64,000 nt of DNA from Gemella sp. zg-570 (GCF_018866345.1 NZ_CP076443.1:62001-126000), one strand, 5' to 3'. Counted from the first letter of the stretch, positions 8,922-17,030 are shown. The notes: generated by a model from the letters alone, not told the origin. Made by a program: numbers and translations.

Positions 8922-10943
8922 ATGAATAATAAAAAACAAAGACCAACATTAGCGATACTAGCCATGATAATTTTATCAATAGGTATATTCGCTTTTTGGC
9001 AAAAAGACCTGCCAGGGCCGATAGAGAATATTAATTATTCGCAATTAGTACAAAAATTAGATGAAAATAAATTAAAAGATGTTACTATCCAACAATCAGA
9101 AGAAGTATTTATAGTAAAAGGTAAATATACTGACAGTGATAAATCATTTACTTCAACAATATCAACTCAGGATAAATCAATATGGGAAGCTTTTTACAAT
9201 AAGGCTAAGGAAAAAAATATTGGTAATTTAGAAGTTAAGGCAGCAGACAAAACAAATGTGATAATAAGCATTTTGAGTAATGCCTTCCCAGTTTTATTGA
9301 TGGTAGGATTGTTATTCTTCTTTATGAGCCAAATGCAAGGAGGCGGAGGAGGAAAAATAATGAGTTTCCAAAAATCCAAAGCAAAAAAAATTGAGGGTGA
9401 TGAAGCTAAAGTTACCTTTGCAGACGTGGCAGGTTGTGATGAAGAAAAACAAGAACTGGCAGAAATGGTAGAATTTTTAAAAGACCACCGCAAGTTTACA
9501 AAAATGGGAGCTAAAATTCCCAAAGGGGTACTTTTAGAAGGACCTCCAGGGACAGGGAAAACTTTATTAGCTAGAGCAGTAGCAGGAGAGGCAAGGGCTC
9601 CATTTTTCTCAATCTCGGGTTCAGACTTTGTAGAAATGTTTGTTGGGGTTGGGGCTAGTCGTGTTCGTGATTTATTTAAAGAAGCTGTAAAAGCAGCACC
9701 GTGTATTATCTTTATCGACGAGATAGATGCAGTAGGACGTAAACGTGGTTCTGGTGTAGGTGGTGGAAATGATGAGCGTGAGCAAACTTTAAATCAACTA
9801 TTGGTCGAGATGGACGGTTTTGAAGGAGACAAGGGTATTATAGTAATAGCTGCTACTAACCGAGCAGATGTTTTAGATTCTGCCCTGCGTCGTCCTGGAC
9901 GATTTGATAGACAGATAAAAGTATCTACACCTGATGTAAAAGGGCGTGAGGCAATATTAAAAGTACATGCCAAAGGCAAACCTCTTGCTAAAGATGTAGA
10001 ATTACGCAGTATGGCAGAAAAAACTCCTGGTTTTTCTGGTGCCGACCTAGCCAACTTATTAAATGAAGCGGCACTTCTTGCAGCTCGTGAAAATAAAACT
10101 CAAATTGAAAAATCGCATTTAGACGAAGCTATGGATAGGGTAATTGGAGGACCAGCCAAACGTAGTAGAGTGTATACGGATAAAGAAAAACGTCTAGTAG
10201 CCTATCATGAAGCTGGGCATGCCATCGTAGGTATGGTTTTAGACAGTGCAGACAAGGTTCAAAAGGTAACAATTATTCCTCGTGGGGACGCAGGTGGTTA
10301 CAACTTGATGATACCAGAAGAAGAAAAATACTTTATGACAAAAACAGACCTTACGGATAAAATCTGTGGACTACTTGGAGGACGTGCAGCAGAAGAAATT
10401 TTCTTTAATGAAGTATCTACTGGAGCCCACAATGATTTTGAACGTGTAACTGCAATTGCAAGAGCCATGGTAACAGAATATGGTATGAGTGATAAGATAG
10501 GTCCTTTACAATTCCCTTATAATGACCCATATACAGGGCGACAATTATCAAGTATAGGCAACTACTCAGAAGAAATTTTAAGAGAAATAGACAATGAAGT
10601 AAGAAGAATAATTACAGAAAATTATTCAAAAGTATTAAATCTTATAGAAGAAAATAGAGGAAAACTTGAACTAATTGCTGAAACTCTGATGAAAGTAGAA
10701 ACTATTGACAGAAAAGAAATAGTTGCCCTATTTGAATTTGGAAAAATGCCAAATGAATTAGATGAAGAAACAGCTGAAAAATTAGACAAAATAGTAAATA
10801 AAAAATACTATGAAGAACAAGCTAAAAAAGAGGCTTTAGAAAAAGAAAAATCAGCTGAAGAACAAGTTTTACCATCTAAAGCAATTTCAGAAAATAAAGA
10901 AAATCTTGAAGAAGCAAAATCTGATACAGACAAAGAAAATTAA
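8922..10943 (+). CDS. ftsH: ATP-dependent membrane zinc metalloprotease FtsH
   Basis: This membrane-anchored AAA+ protease handles quality control of membrane and regulatory proteins. Membrane segments lie at about residues 8-26 and 113-136 and flank an extracytoplasmic domain. A glycine-rich linker (QGGGGG) and the AAA module follow, with Walker A GPPGTGKT at 207-214, Walker [10 protein letters not shown] at 261-269 and the second region of homology [20 protein letters not shown] at 311-330. The zinc site HEAGH is at 429-433. The C-terminal 60 residues are charged and repetitive in Lys/Glu. At 673 residues the length is normal. The ribosome binding site AAGGAG sits rather far (12 bp) from the ATG. 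Confidence 0.97.
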   Translation: MNNKKQRPTLAILAMIILSIGIFAFWQKDLPGPIENINYSQLVQKLDENKLKDVTIQQSEEVFIVKGKYTDSDKSFTSTISTQDKSIWEAFYNKAKEKNIGNLEVKAADKTNVIISILSNAFPVLLMVGLLFFFMSQMQGGGGGKIMSFQKSKAKKIEGDEAKVTFADVAGCDEEKQELAEMVEFLKDHRKFTKMGAKIPKGVLLEGPPGTGKTLLARAVAGEARAPFFSISGSDFVEMFVGVGASRVRDLFKEAVKAAPCIIFIDEIDAVGRKRGSGVGGGNDEREQTLNQLLVEMDGFEGDKGIIVIAATNRADVLDSALRRPGRFDRQIKVSTPDVKGREAILKVHAKGKPLAKDVELRSMAEKTPGFSGADLANLLNEAALLAARENKTQIEKSHLDEAMDRVIGGPAKRSRVYTDKEKRLVAYHEAGHAIVGMVLDSADKVQKVTIIPRGDAGGYNLMIPEEEKYFMTKTDLTDKICGLLGGRAAEEIFFNEVSTGAHNDFERVTAIARAMVTEYGMSDKIGPLQFPYNDPYTGRQLSSIGNYSEEILREIDNEVRRIITENYSKVLNLIEENRGKLELIAETLMKVETIDRKEIVALFEFGKMPNELDEETAEKLDKIVNKKYYEEQAKKEALEKEKSAEEQVLPSKAISENKENLEEAKSDTDKEN

Positions 10944-10950
10944 TAAAAAA

Positions 10951-10986
10951 TAAAAGGCTTAATAGTAATATTAAGTCTTTTATTGC
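10951..10986 (+). terminator. terminator of the tilS-hpt-ftsH operon
   Basis: Hairpin with arms AAAAGGCTTAAT and ATTAAGTCTTTT (one G-T pair), 8 bp after the ftsH stop codon. Confidence 0.82.
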
Positions 10987-11040
10987 TAATTATTTTTATC
11001 TGTGTTAGACTTTAGTTAGAAAAATTTTAGGAGATATAAA

Positions 11041-11130
11041 ATGAAATTTTTAAAAATTATTAGTGCAGTATTAAGTGCTGGCTTATTAATAAAAAAATTT
11101 GCAAAAAAGAATATAGCCAAGTCCGAATAA
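11041..11130 (+). CDS. possible 29-residue membrane peptide
   Basis: This short frame reads MKFLKIISAVLSAGLLIKKF and then AKKNIAKSE. It is one hydrophobic helix with a positively charged tail. It is preceded by TTTTAGGAG at an ideal distance from the ATG, and it stands alone downstream of the ftsH terminator. Size and layout recall small membrane peptides such as type I toxins or stress peptides, but I recognise no family. The following 11131-11328 is AT-rich without a visible gene. Confidence 0.4.
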   Translation: MKFLKIISAVLSAGLLIKKFAKKNIAKSE

Positions 11131-11328
11131 ATTTTTAATTATAAATTTGTCTAGTCGCAAATAACTTGATAAAAATTTATGATTTTTTAATTCTTATAAA
11201 ATTAAAATAGACTCAGAAAATAATGTAGCATAATTTATGCTGAAATATTTTTTTATCTATTTTTAGTCTATAAAATATTTAAAAAATAAGTGGTGTAAGA
11301 TGTTAATAAGTTATTTATATATTAAATT

Positions 11329-11580
11329 CTAAAATCTAACACCTATAAAGTAACCTAGTGCTGTGGCTAAAAGTATTAAGATAGCAGAACTTATTTTTCT
11401 AGTTTCTTTTACTTTGATAATTTCTATAATTTTTTGAATTATTAGAATAGCAAATGCTACTAGGATAATGTAATTTTTTGTATTTTCATTTTTTAGGAAA
11501 AAAGAACCGATTATAAGCCCCAAACTGACACAAGATGCTAGGGTGCTGATAACGATAAATAATAATTTTTTGTCCTCCAT
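11329..11580 (-). CDS. small hydrophobic membrane protein
   Basis: This 83-residue protein has three predicted membrane segments, at about residues 6-28, 36-52 and 62-80. They are linked by short charged stretches (KNENTKN, KVKETRK). The ATG follows a very good site (CGGAGG). I recognise no family. It follows the cdaR terminator on the same strand, so it probably has its own transcript. It could equally receive read-through from cdaA-cdaR. Confidence 0.7.
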   Translation of the reverse strand: MEDKKLLFIVISTLASCVSLGLIIGSFFLKNENTKNYIILVAFAILIIQKIIEIIKVKETRKISSAILILLATALGYFIGVRF

Positions 11581-11625
11581 GGTGCCTCCGAATATTTTGT
11601 TTTATTTGATTATAGCATAAGTAAA

Positions 11626-11656
11626 AAGAACTTGCAGAAAAAAACTGCAAGTTCTT
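11626..11656. terminator. bidirectional terminator after cdaR
   Basis: Arms AGAACTTGCAG and CTGCAAGTTCT around a short A-rich loop, with T runs on both sides. It lies directly after the cdaR stop on the minus strand. Confidence 0.88.
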
Positions 11657-11658
11657 TT

Positions 11659-12618
11659 TTATTTTTTCTTGACTTTTATAGTAACCTTAACAGTTGCGAC
11701 ATCAAAAGTATATAATGAGCTTGTGTTTGCATATATTTTAAGATTGCTTAGTTCCTTAGTTTCTTGTTTGATATCTGTTAGTTCAACATCTACAAAGGCT
11801 TCTTCGATGTTAGTGAGGATGTCCTTATTCTCAGCCCTTATTTTTGCTGAATTTGGTTCAACTGTTATGCTTACTAATTCATAGTCGCTAGGTAATTCTC
11901 CAATCTGGTTGATAGTTATGGGAATAGTTTTTTCTATGGCTTCTACATTAATAGAAATAGTAGTAGTAGTTTTTTCCATTTCTATATCTTCTATTTTATT
12001 GAAGTTTCTGTCATAAGCAACTAGTTTTGCTTCTTCTTTGATGTTAGAGCTGATTTTTGTTTTTTCTGTACTTTCTGCTCGAACTTCGTAAATGTTGTCT
12101 AAACTTTCTTCTGCTCCAGAAATTTTTATAGTTTGGTCAGTTACTGATACGGATTTTAAGCTGTAACCTAGGAGTAGTCTTTCGTTTTTAACTGTTGGTT
12201 TAACTTGATACTCTCTACTTATCTTGTTGCGGACAGAAACTGTGATAAATTCTGGATTACTAACTGCTTCAAGCCCATTATTTAATTCGACGATTTCAAC
12301 TTTTAGTTTTTGGTTATCACCCACATCTATTTTACTAAAATCTATGCGTGCTTTGAAACTTCTATCGACACTTTCTTTTTGCACCTTGGCAGTAGGTCCA
12401 GTAATTTTAACATCAACACTATCCGGTATTCCTAAGATGTAGTATTTATTCTTGTCATAATTTACTTCTATGGGTACTGATCTTATCCAAGTAGTTGTGT
12501 AGTTAGAACTTTTGCCCTGTTCAAAGAAATTAGATAATAAATTATCATTTACTGAAAAAAACATCAGTATAGCAATTAACAAGGATACAATTTTTAAAAA
12601 TAATTTGTCTTTATCCAT
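11659..12618 (-). CDS. cdaR: YbbR-domain regulator of diadenylate cyclase
   Basis: CdaR is a membrane-anchored extracytoplasmic protein that modulates the cyclic di-AMP synthase CdaA. The 319-residue protein has an N-terminal membrane helix (about residues 9-24, IVSLLIAILMFFSVND) followed by repeated YbbR domains. These can be seen as recurring beta-rich segments (for example YILGIPDSVDVKITGPTAKV and YSLKSVSVTDQTIKISG). Its start overlaps the end of cdaA by 8 bp. In most Firmicutes glmM follows cdaR. Here a terminator follows instead, so glmM must lie elsewhere. Confidence 0.93.
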   Translation of the reverse strand: MDKDKLFLKIVSLLIAILMFFSVNDNLLSNFFEQGKSSNYTTTWIRSVPIEVNYDKNKYYILGIPDSVDVKITGPTAKVQKESVDRSFKARIDFSKIDVGDNQKLKVEIVELNNGLEAVSNPEFITVSVRNKISREYQVKPTVKNERLLLGYSLKSVSVTDQTIKISGAEESLDNIYEVRAESTEKTKISSNIKEEAKLVAYDRNFNKIEDIEMEKTTTTISINVEAIEKTIPITINQIGELPSDYELVSITVEPNSAKIRAENKDILTNIEEAFVDVELTDIKQETKELSNLKIYANTSSLYTFDVATVKVTIKVKKK

Positions 12619-13432
12619 TAGTATCGCCTCTCAATGTAGTATTTGTTGTTAGCCAATTTTCATTTAGGAAATTTTTTAAATCTCCTGCATGAAGATTTTC
12701 TTTTAGTTTGCCGTTCATGGCAACAGAAATATGACCTGTTTCTTCCGACACGACCACGATAATAGCGTCTGTGTTTTCAGAAAGTCCTATGGCGGCACGG
12801 TGTCTAGTCCCTAAATTACTGGCAATATTTTTGTTATCGCTAAGGGGTAAAAAGCAACTAGCAGCCCTAATTTTTTCTTTTGTTAGGATAAGGGCACCGT
12901 CATGTAGGGGAGTGTTGGGTATAAAAATATTAATAATTAGTTCATTACTAATATTAGAATTTAATTCAATTCCACTCTCTGCATATTCATCAAGACCAGT
13001 ATTATTTTCTAAAACGATAAGAGCTCCGATACGTCTTCTTGCCATGTGTTTAGAAGTATCAGCAACAACATTAATAGTATTTGCCCTGTCCTTGTCAGCA
13101 AGGCTGCTATCCCTATTAAAAATTATATTGTATAGGTTAAAGCGACCTAGGTGTTCCAAGGTTCTTCTTATTTCTGGTTGGAAGATAATAATTATAGCAA
13201 GGACACCCCAATTTACCAGTTGGTCTATAATGTAACTCATTGTTTGGAAACCGATAAGATTAAAAGCTAGACGCAAAAAAACAATAATAATTATTCCTTT
13301 AACAAGCTGAATACCACGTGTCCCACTCAATAATTTCAAAGCGGTGTAAACCAAAAACCAAACGAGCAAAATATCAATTAAAGATATTATAATTTTCATA
13401 TAAGTAATTTCGCTGAAGTAGTTAGCTAACAT
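12611..13432 (-). CDS. cdaA: diadenylate cyclase CdaA
   Basis: CdaA makes the second messenger c-di-AMP from two ATP and controls potassium and osmolyte balance and the cell wall. It has three N-terminal membrane helices (about residues 10-85). The DAC domain follows with the catalytic motifs PLHDGALIL and GTRHRAAIG. A longer open frame begins at 13471, but the ATG at 13432 has AAGGAGG at 5 bp, inside that longer frame. I therefore take 13432, giving 273 residues, the usual length. It forms an operon with cdaR. Confidence 0.95.
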   Translation of the reverse strand: MLANYFSEITYMKIIISLIDILLVWFLVYTALKLLSGTRGIQLVKGIIIIVFLRLAFNLIGFQTMSYIIDQLVNWGVLAIIIIFQPEIRRTLEHLGRFNLYNIIFNRDSSLADKDRANTINVVADTSKHMARRRIGALIVLENNTGLDEYAESGIELNSNISNELIINIFIPNTPLHDGALILTKEKIRAASCFLPLSDNKNIASNLGTRHRAAIGLSENTDAIIVVVSEETGHISVAMNGKLKENLHAGDLKNFLNENWLTTNTTLRGDTNG

Positions 13433-13607
13433 ATTATCCTCCTTCCAATAATTTTTAATATAATTTTTCAATATTTTAATTATAGCATAGTTTTTTAATA
13501 TTTTTTAGAAAATATAGAAATTTTAAAAATAATTCGGAAAAAATAAAATTTTTAACGATATATTTAGTGTCAGAGGCCAAAGACAAAAAATAAAAAGGAG
13601 AAAAATT

Positions 13608-13802
13608 ATGACAACTACACAGAAAATATTAAAATTAAATTACACACTGGAAAAAGCGGCTAAACAGGTAAAAAAAGCTCATTCTTTCGAGATTTCACCG
13701 GAGATTTCTAAGGAAGAGGCAAAAGAGGTGGGCATATTAATGTCAACTATTATATCTGATAATATAGAAGACTATGCTATGCAAGTAACAGAAGCAATAT
13801 AA
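13608..13802 (+). CDS. small protein, DUF1659-like
   Basis: This 64-residue protein (MTTTQKILKLNYTLEKAAKQ...) has an excellent ribosome binding site (AAAGGAG). I assign it to a DUF1659-like group mainly because it precedes a DUF2922 protein and a YvrJ protein, a trio known from Firmicutes. Sequence resemblance alone is weak. Function is unknown. No TTGACA-type promoter is obvious upstream; a GATATATTT element lies at about 13557. Confidence 0.6.
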   Translation: MTTTQKILKLNYTLEKAAKQVKKAHSFEISPEISKEEAKEVGILMSTIISDNIEDYAMQVTEAI

Positions 13803-13819
13803 TAAAGGAGATATAAAAA

Positions 13820-14032
13820 ATGAATAAAACATTAGAACTTATTTTTACAACAGCAGACGATAAAAAATACAAGTTAATTATTAAAAATCCAAAAGAATCT
13901 TTAGATAAGGATACGGTTAGTCAAGTAGGTAGTAAAATTATCGCGACAAAGATATTCAATACTAGCAAAAGAGTTTTGGCAAGTTTTGATAAGGCAGTTT
14001 ATATCATTCGTCAAGAACAAGTGATAGAATAG
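13820..14032 (+). CDS. DUF2922 family protein
   Basis: This 70-residue protein begins MNKTLELIFTTADDKKYKL and contains NPKESLDKDTV. These match the short beta-rich DUF2922 family, whose members typically read as a hydrophobic strand pair followed by a 'KxPKxxLxxxxV' segment. Function is unknown. The start follows AAAGGAG, 17 bp after the preceding gene. Confidence 0.78.
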   Translation: MNKTLELIFTTADDKKYKLIIKNPKESLDKDTVSQVGSKIIATKIFNTSKRVLASFDKAVYIIRQEQVIE

Positions 14033-14037
14033 GAGCT

Positions 14038-14059
14038 TAGGCTGGGTTAGACCAGCCTA
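14038..14059 (+). other. hairpin between the DUF2922 and YvrJ genes
   Basis: Perfect arms TAGGCTGG and CCAGCCTA with a 6-base loop. It begins 5 bp after the DUF2922 stop and ends 10 bp before the YvrJ start. No T run follows, so it is more likely an mRNA stability or processing element than a terminator. It probably lowers or tunes translation of the weakly initiated YvrJ gene. Confidence 0.55.
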
Positions 14060-14069
14060 AATCATTGAT

Positions 14070-14240
14070 ATGGATATTATAAATATAATAAATTCTGTCG
14101 GTTTTCCAATATTTGTTTCAGTCTTTTTCTTATTAAAATTAGATAATAGCTTGAAGATAATAGCGGAAAAATTAGCAGAATTGAATAAGACAATAAATAA
14201 TTATACCGATATAAATAAAAAAATACCGCCACAAAATTGA
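14070..14240 (+). CDS. yvrJ: YvrJ-family small membrane protein
   Basis: This 56-residue protein reads MDIINIINSVGFPIFVSVFF and then LLKLDNSLKIIAEKL. The motif SVGFPI in the first membrane helix followed by an amphipathic charged helix is characteristic of the YvrJ family. Function is unknown. In Bacillus subtilis, yvrJ lies next to the SigO/RsoA sigma system. Here a sigma region 4-like gene lies less than 1 kb away. There is no clear Shine-Dalgarno, only the upstream hairpin. Confidence 0.75.
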   Translation: MDIINIINSVGFPIFVSVFFLLKLDNSLKIIAEKLAELNKTINNYTDINKKIPPQN

Positions 14241-14253
14241 TGGGCTGGTATTT

Positions 14254-14487
14254 TTAGTGGGCATAAATTTCTATTTCATTGACATCATATTTGGTAAAAT
14301 CTTCATTGATAATATGATTTAATTCTTGCTTATAAGTTTTTTCTAGCTGGGCTTGACTAAATTTAGAATTTAAAAATATTGTGTAAGAGCCATCTTCGTT
14401 TGGAGTAGCACAACCCTTTACCTTGCAAGAATGCAAATCACGAATTTCAACATTTATGCAAATATCATTTATATAAGTAGTGTACAT
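14254..14487 (-). CDS. ImmA/IrrE-like protein lacking the first zinc ligand
   Basis: This 77-residue protein resembles the short phage-type ImmA-like metallopeptidases that accompany XRE repressors, with a C-terminal pattern ELNHIINEDFTKYDVNEIE. The family motif HExxH would be HELNH here, but the sequence reads QELNH (residues about 54-58), so the first zinc-binding histidine is replaced. It is encoded 1 bp after the XRE gene in the same operon. It may be catalytically inactive, act by binding only, or be decaying. Confidence 0.7.
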   Translation of the reverse strand: MYTTYINDICINVEIRDLHSCKVKGCATPNEDGSYTIFLNSKFSQAQLEKTYKQELNHIINEDFTKYDVNEIEIYAH

Positions 14488-14488
14488 A

Positions 14489-14848
14489 TTATTCCCTCTC
14501 TTTTAGATTTAATAAAAGATTTGTTACTAGCTGCAAATCTTCAGGACTAGCATTTCTACTAGCATCAAAAAGTATGCGTAAGTTATCATTTTCAAAAATA
14601 TCCTCTGCAATTTCCCGAGTATTCTCATCAAAATAGTAGCCCTCATCACTATCCCAACCGTAGAGATAGGCTGGACTTGTTCCTAGTGCCTTGGCTAATA
14701 ATTCTATTTTTTCTTTGGGTATGTTGGTGATAATACCTTGTTCATACTTATATAGGGTTTGTCTTGATGAATCTATGAGTTTACCTAGTTCATCAAGAGT
14801 ATATTTTTTTTTAAGACGTAAATTTTTAATTTTGTCGCCGACTGTCAT
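14489..14848 (-). CDS. XRE-family repressor, phage type
   Basis: This 119-residue protein has an N-terminal helix-turn-helix (TVGDKIKNLRLKKKYTLDEL, then GKLIDSSRQTLYKYEQG). A segment LGTSPAYLYGWD follows, seen in phage CI-like and ICE repressors. The C-terminal half is short and acidic. I place the start at the ATG at 14848 because AAGGGG lies 8 bp upstream; a GTG at 14857 is also in frame. It forms an operon with the ImmA-like gene and is divergent from the sigma-like gene at 15046, the usual arrangement of a repressor and its target. Confidence 0.82.
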   Translation of the reverse strand: MTVGDKIKNLRLKKKYTLDELGKLIDSSRQTLYKYEQGIITNIPKEKIELLAKALGTSPAYLYGWDSDEGYYFDENTREIAEDIFENDNLRILFDASRNASPEDLQLVTNLLLNLKERE

Positions 14849-14916
14849 AACAATCACCCCTTAGACTAAGTATAATATTTTTTAACTTAAAAAGCAACAA
14901 AAACATTTTATAGAAC

Positions 14917-15032
14917 TTGACAAGATACACAATTAAATGTTATTATAATTTCGACAAGGAGTTTCAGAGCAAAATAAAAATTCTAGCAAGAAAAGAAAAT
15001 TTTTTTGCTTATTATGTAACTTTTAAAGTTAC
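14917..15032 (+). promoter_or_regulatory. promoter and palindrome in front of the sigma-like gene
   Basis: A TTGACA at 14917-14922 is followed after 17 bp by TTATTA, with TATAAT just downstream at 14944-14949. A perfect 17-bp palindrome, GTAACTTTTAAAGTTAC (15016-15032), ends 2 bp before the AAAGGAGG ribosome binding site. It could be an operator for the divergent XRE repressor or an RNA hairpin that controls access to the ribosome binding site. Confidence 0.6.
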
Positions 15033-15045
15033 AAAGGAGGATAGT

Positions 15046-15363
15046 ATGAATAAGAAGTATATAGAATATTTATTAAGGAATGCCTATAGATTAGAAAAAG
15101 ACTTGTTAAAAGAAGGGGAAAATAAGTTGGATATAAGAGAATATCTAAATAAGGAGGAACAAATAAAGTTGGTGAAAGATGTTTTGACTACCATAAATTT
15201 TTACAACAGCCTTGATATAGTTTATAAGGAGGCTATGCTCTTGCGTTATGTTAAAAATTATTTGATAAAAGAGGTTGCCGAGAAAACTCATTTTTCCCAG
15301 TCGCACCTAAAGGCAATTTTTAAGGAATGTAAGAGTGAGTTAGCTGAAAAAATTAGTGCGTAA
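15046..15363 (+). CDS. sigma region 4-like helix-turn-helix regulator
   Basis: This 105-residue protein starts at an ATG with a near-perfect AAAGGAGG site; the frame is open upstream but without a comparable site. The C-terminal 50 residues (EAMLLRYVKNYLIKEVAEKT, then HFSQSHLKAIFKECKSEL) look like the DNA-binding region 4 of sigma-70 proteins. Phage ArpU-type late regulators also share this fold. The N-terminal half is charged and helical. No region 2 is present, so it cannot be a full sigma factor. It could act like RsoA-type split sigma partners or as a phage-like activator. Confidence 0.65.
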   Translation: MNKKYIEYLLRNAYRLEKDLLKEGENKLDIREYLNKEEQIKLVKDVLTTINFYNSLDIVYKEAMLLRYVKNYLIKEVAEKTHFSQSHLKAIFKECKSELAEKISA

Positions 15364-15661
15364 ATAGGGAAGTGGGGGAGTATAGAAATTTAGATTTATT
15401 TAATAGGCAGATAAAATTTTATTTTTAGGTTTAAAGCAATTCTGCTTGCAAGGTCAAGATTAAAAATAGTTTGTAAAAAAGTAAGTTGTAATTAAGTAAC
15501 TGTCTTAACTTAGTAGATTAAAAACAAGTTATGTAATAATAATTACTAACTTGCTTTTTTATTTTTGAATTTTTTAGATATATTATAGAATTTCTTGCTA
15601 TAAAATTTTAGATATGTTATAGTTGTAGTTAAATAAAATACAATATAAGGAGCTGACTTGT
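15364..15661. other. intergenic region with terminator
   Basis: No gene is seen. A hairpin at 15524-15553 (arms CAAGTTATGTAAT and ATTACTAACTTG, with one bulge) followed by a T run at 15554-15560 ends the upstream plus-strand transcript. The promoter of the toxin-antitoxin pair must lie in 15580-15650, where TAGATATGTTATAG-type AT-rich elements occur twice. Confidence 0.7.
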
Positions 15662-15886
15662 ATGAGTGTCCCTATTTCTGTAAGATTTGATGAAAATGTA
15701 AATAAATTTTTAACACATGTTGTTAAAGAAAAAAATACAACAAAAACAGATTTTATAAGACAAGCTGTAATGGAAAAGTTAGAAGATTTGTACGATATAG
15801 AAATGGCTGATAAATCTTATAAAAAATGGCTGGAAGATGATAAAAAAACTTTTTCACATAAAGAAGCGATGAAAAGATATGGCTAA
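15662..15886 (+). CDS. RelB-type ribbon-helix-helix antitoxin
   Basis: This 74-residue protein has an N-terminal ribbon-helix-helix (MSVPISVRFDENVNKFL, then TKTDFIRQAV), which binds DNA and dimerises. Its flexible C-terminus (KKWLEDDKKTFSHKEAMKRY) would wrap the toxin. The start follows AAGGAG. It overlaps the toxin gene by 8 bp, the standard layout of type II modules. It should repress its own promoter. Confidence 0.9.
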   Translation: MSVPISVRFDENVNKFLTHVVKEKNTTKTDFIRQAVMEKLEDLYDIEMADKSYKKWLEDDKKTFSHKEAMKRYG

Positions 15887-16148
15887 ATATAAAGTTGAGT
15901 ACATGCAAAGTTTTTTCGATGATTTGGACAAACTAGATAGTGGACTAAGAAGGCAAATTATGAAATGGATAGATAAACATTTAAACGATGTTGATTTTCC
16001 TACTTCTCCTGGCAAACATTTAAAAGGTAACCTAGCTGATTATGTTAGATTTAGGGTGTCAAATTATCGTATAATTGCAATATTAGATGATAAAAAATTA
16101 ATAATAACAAATATTCATGTTGGACATAGGTCAGAAATATATAATTAA
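15879..16148 (+). CDS. RelE/ParE-family toxin
   Basis: This 89-residue protein has the RelE fold signatures KYKVEYMQSFFDDLDKLD, GKHLKGNLADYVRFRVSNYR and the C-terminal strand HVGHRSEIY. Family members cleave mRNA in the ribosome (RelE branch) or poison gyrase (ParE branch). The 'YRIIAILDDKKLIITNI' segment and the His/Arg/Tyr-rich C-terminus favour a RelE-like ribonuclease, but this cannot be settled from the sequence alone. It is translationally coupled to the antitoxin. Confidence 0.9.
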   Translation: MAKYKVEYMQSFFDDLDKLDSGLRRQIMKWIDKHLNDVDFPTSPGKHLKGNLADYVRFRVSNYRIIAILDDKKLIITNIHVGHRSEIYN

Positions 16149-16200
16149 AAATCAGATTTTTTAATAAAATATATTTTAGGAAATTATAGATATTATTAAA

Positions 16201-16249
16201 AAGGCGACTAGATAATCGTCTTTAAGGCGACTAGATAATCGTCTTTTTT
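16201..16249 (+). terminator. duplicated terminator hairpin
   Basis: The 23-bp sequence of a hairpin with arms AAGGCGA / TCGTCTT occurs twice in direct tandem (16201-16223 and 16224-16246) and ends in a T run. It follows the toxin gene by about 50 bp. Similar AAAGRCGAC...GTCGTCTTT hairpins occur at 20499, 30835, 32223 and 63536. From 16250 to 16400 I see only AT-rich sequence. Confidence 0.85.
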
Positions 16250-16400
16250 TTATAAAATTATCTTTAAAATTTTTAACTGCTAAAATAAAGATAAATTTTT
16301 TAAAAATTTTACTAACCTTGCTCTTAGCAAAATATAAAATTTATGCTTAAAAAAATTAAGAATATGCTTATATTTTCTATATCAAGTTTTTATCAAAATA

Positions 16401-16432
16401 AAAAAGACTACAAATTAATGTAGTCTTTTTTT
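16401..16432 (-). terminator. terminator of dps
   Basis: Hairpin AAAAAGACTACA / TGTAGTCTTTTT immediately after the dps stop codon, usable in both directions. Confidence 0.88.
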
Positions 16433-16433
16433 C

Positions 16434-16868
16434 TTATCTATCTAAGTAGGCTTTTAACATCCAAACATTTTTTTCTAGTTCAGTTTTCAAACCTAGTGCT
16501 AAGTCGGCAGTACCTTGGTCGTTAGCGTCTTCTGATACTTCGATAAGGGCTGAAGCGTCAGCAATCAGCAGTTCAAAATCTGCTAAAACAGCGGCTACCA
16601 TTTCTACCGTAGTTTCTTTTTCTGTTGCTTCTTTGATAGTTGCTATTTCCAAAGCTCCTTTTAATGTAGAAACTGGGCGACCACCTATGGCTAAAAATCT
16701 TTCTGCCACTTCGTCTAATGTTTCTGTTACATGGTCATAATATTTTTCAAATACTTCATGCAGTGTGTAAAAAGATGACCCCTTTACATACCAGTGGAAG
16801 CTATGTAATTTTGTATATAAAACTGTAAGATTTGCTACTAATTTATTTAATTGTTCATGTTGTGTCAT
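16434..16868 (-). CDS. dps: Dps-family ferritin-like DNA/iron protection protein
   Basis: This 144-residue protein forms a dodecameric shell that oxidises and stores iron and protects DNA from Fenton chemistry. The ferroxidase residues are visible in HSFHWYVKG (His and Trp near residue 23-31) and FYTLHEVFEKYYDHVTETLDE. The family ending NVWMLKAYL is also present. The start follows AGGAGG. It lies alone between two terminators, so it is probably expressed from its own promoter. Peroxide control by PerR would be expected, but I could not identify a PerR box. Confidence 0.94.
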   Translation of the reverse strand: MTQHEQLNKLVANLTVLYTKLHSFHWYVKGSSFYTLHEVFEKYYDHVTETLDEVAERFLAIGGRPVSTLKGALEIATIKEATEKETTVEMVAAVLADFELLIADASALIEVSEDANDQGTADLALGLKTELEKNVWMLKAYLDR

Positions 16869-17030
16869 TTCTTATTCCTCCTATAAAATAAGTATACTAT
16901 TATTTATAAAATAAAGCTAATAAAATAATTTGTAAAACTAAAACTTGTTTGAAATTTTAATTATTATTTTTAGTTTTCTTTTTTTATTTTTCCTGCTTTT
17001 TCTAGCATTTTTCTTATGTGTTTTGGCATT

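Noticed and set aside
12224-13235. Plus-strand frames opposite cdaR and cdaA
   Set aside because: Antisense shadows of well-recognised genes.
14917-15045. Extending the sigma-like protein upstream to 14917
   Set aside because: The segment contains the promoter and the palindrome, and the ATG at 15046 has a far better ribosome binding site.
13608-16148. Complete prophage or integrative element
   Set aside because: There is no integrase, attachment-site duplication, replication or structural gene, only small regulators and a toxin-antitoxin pair.
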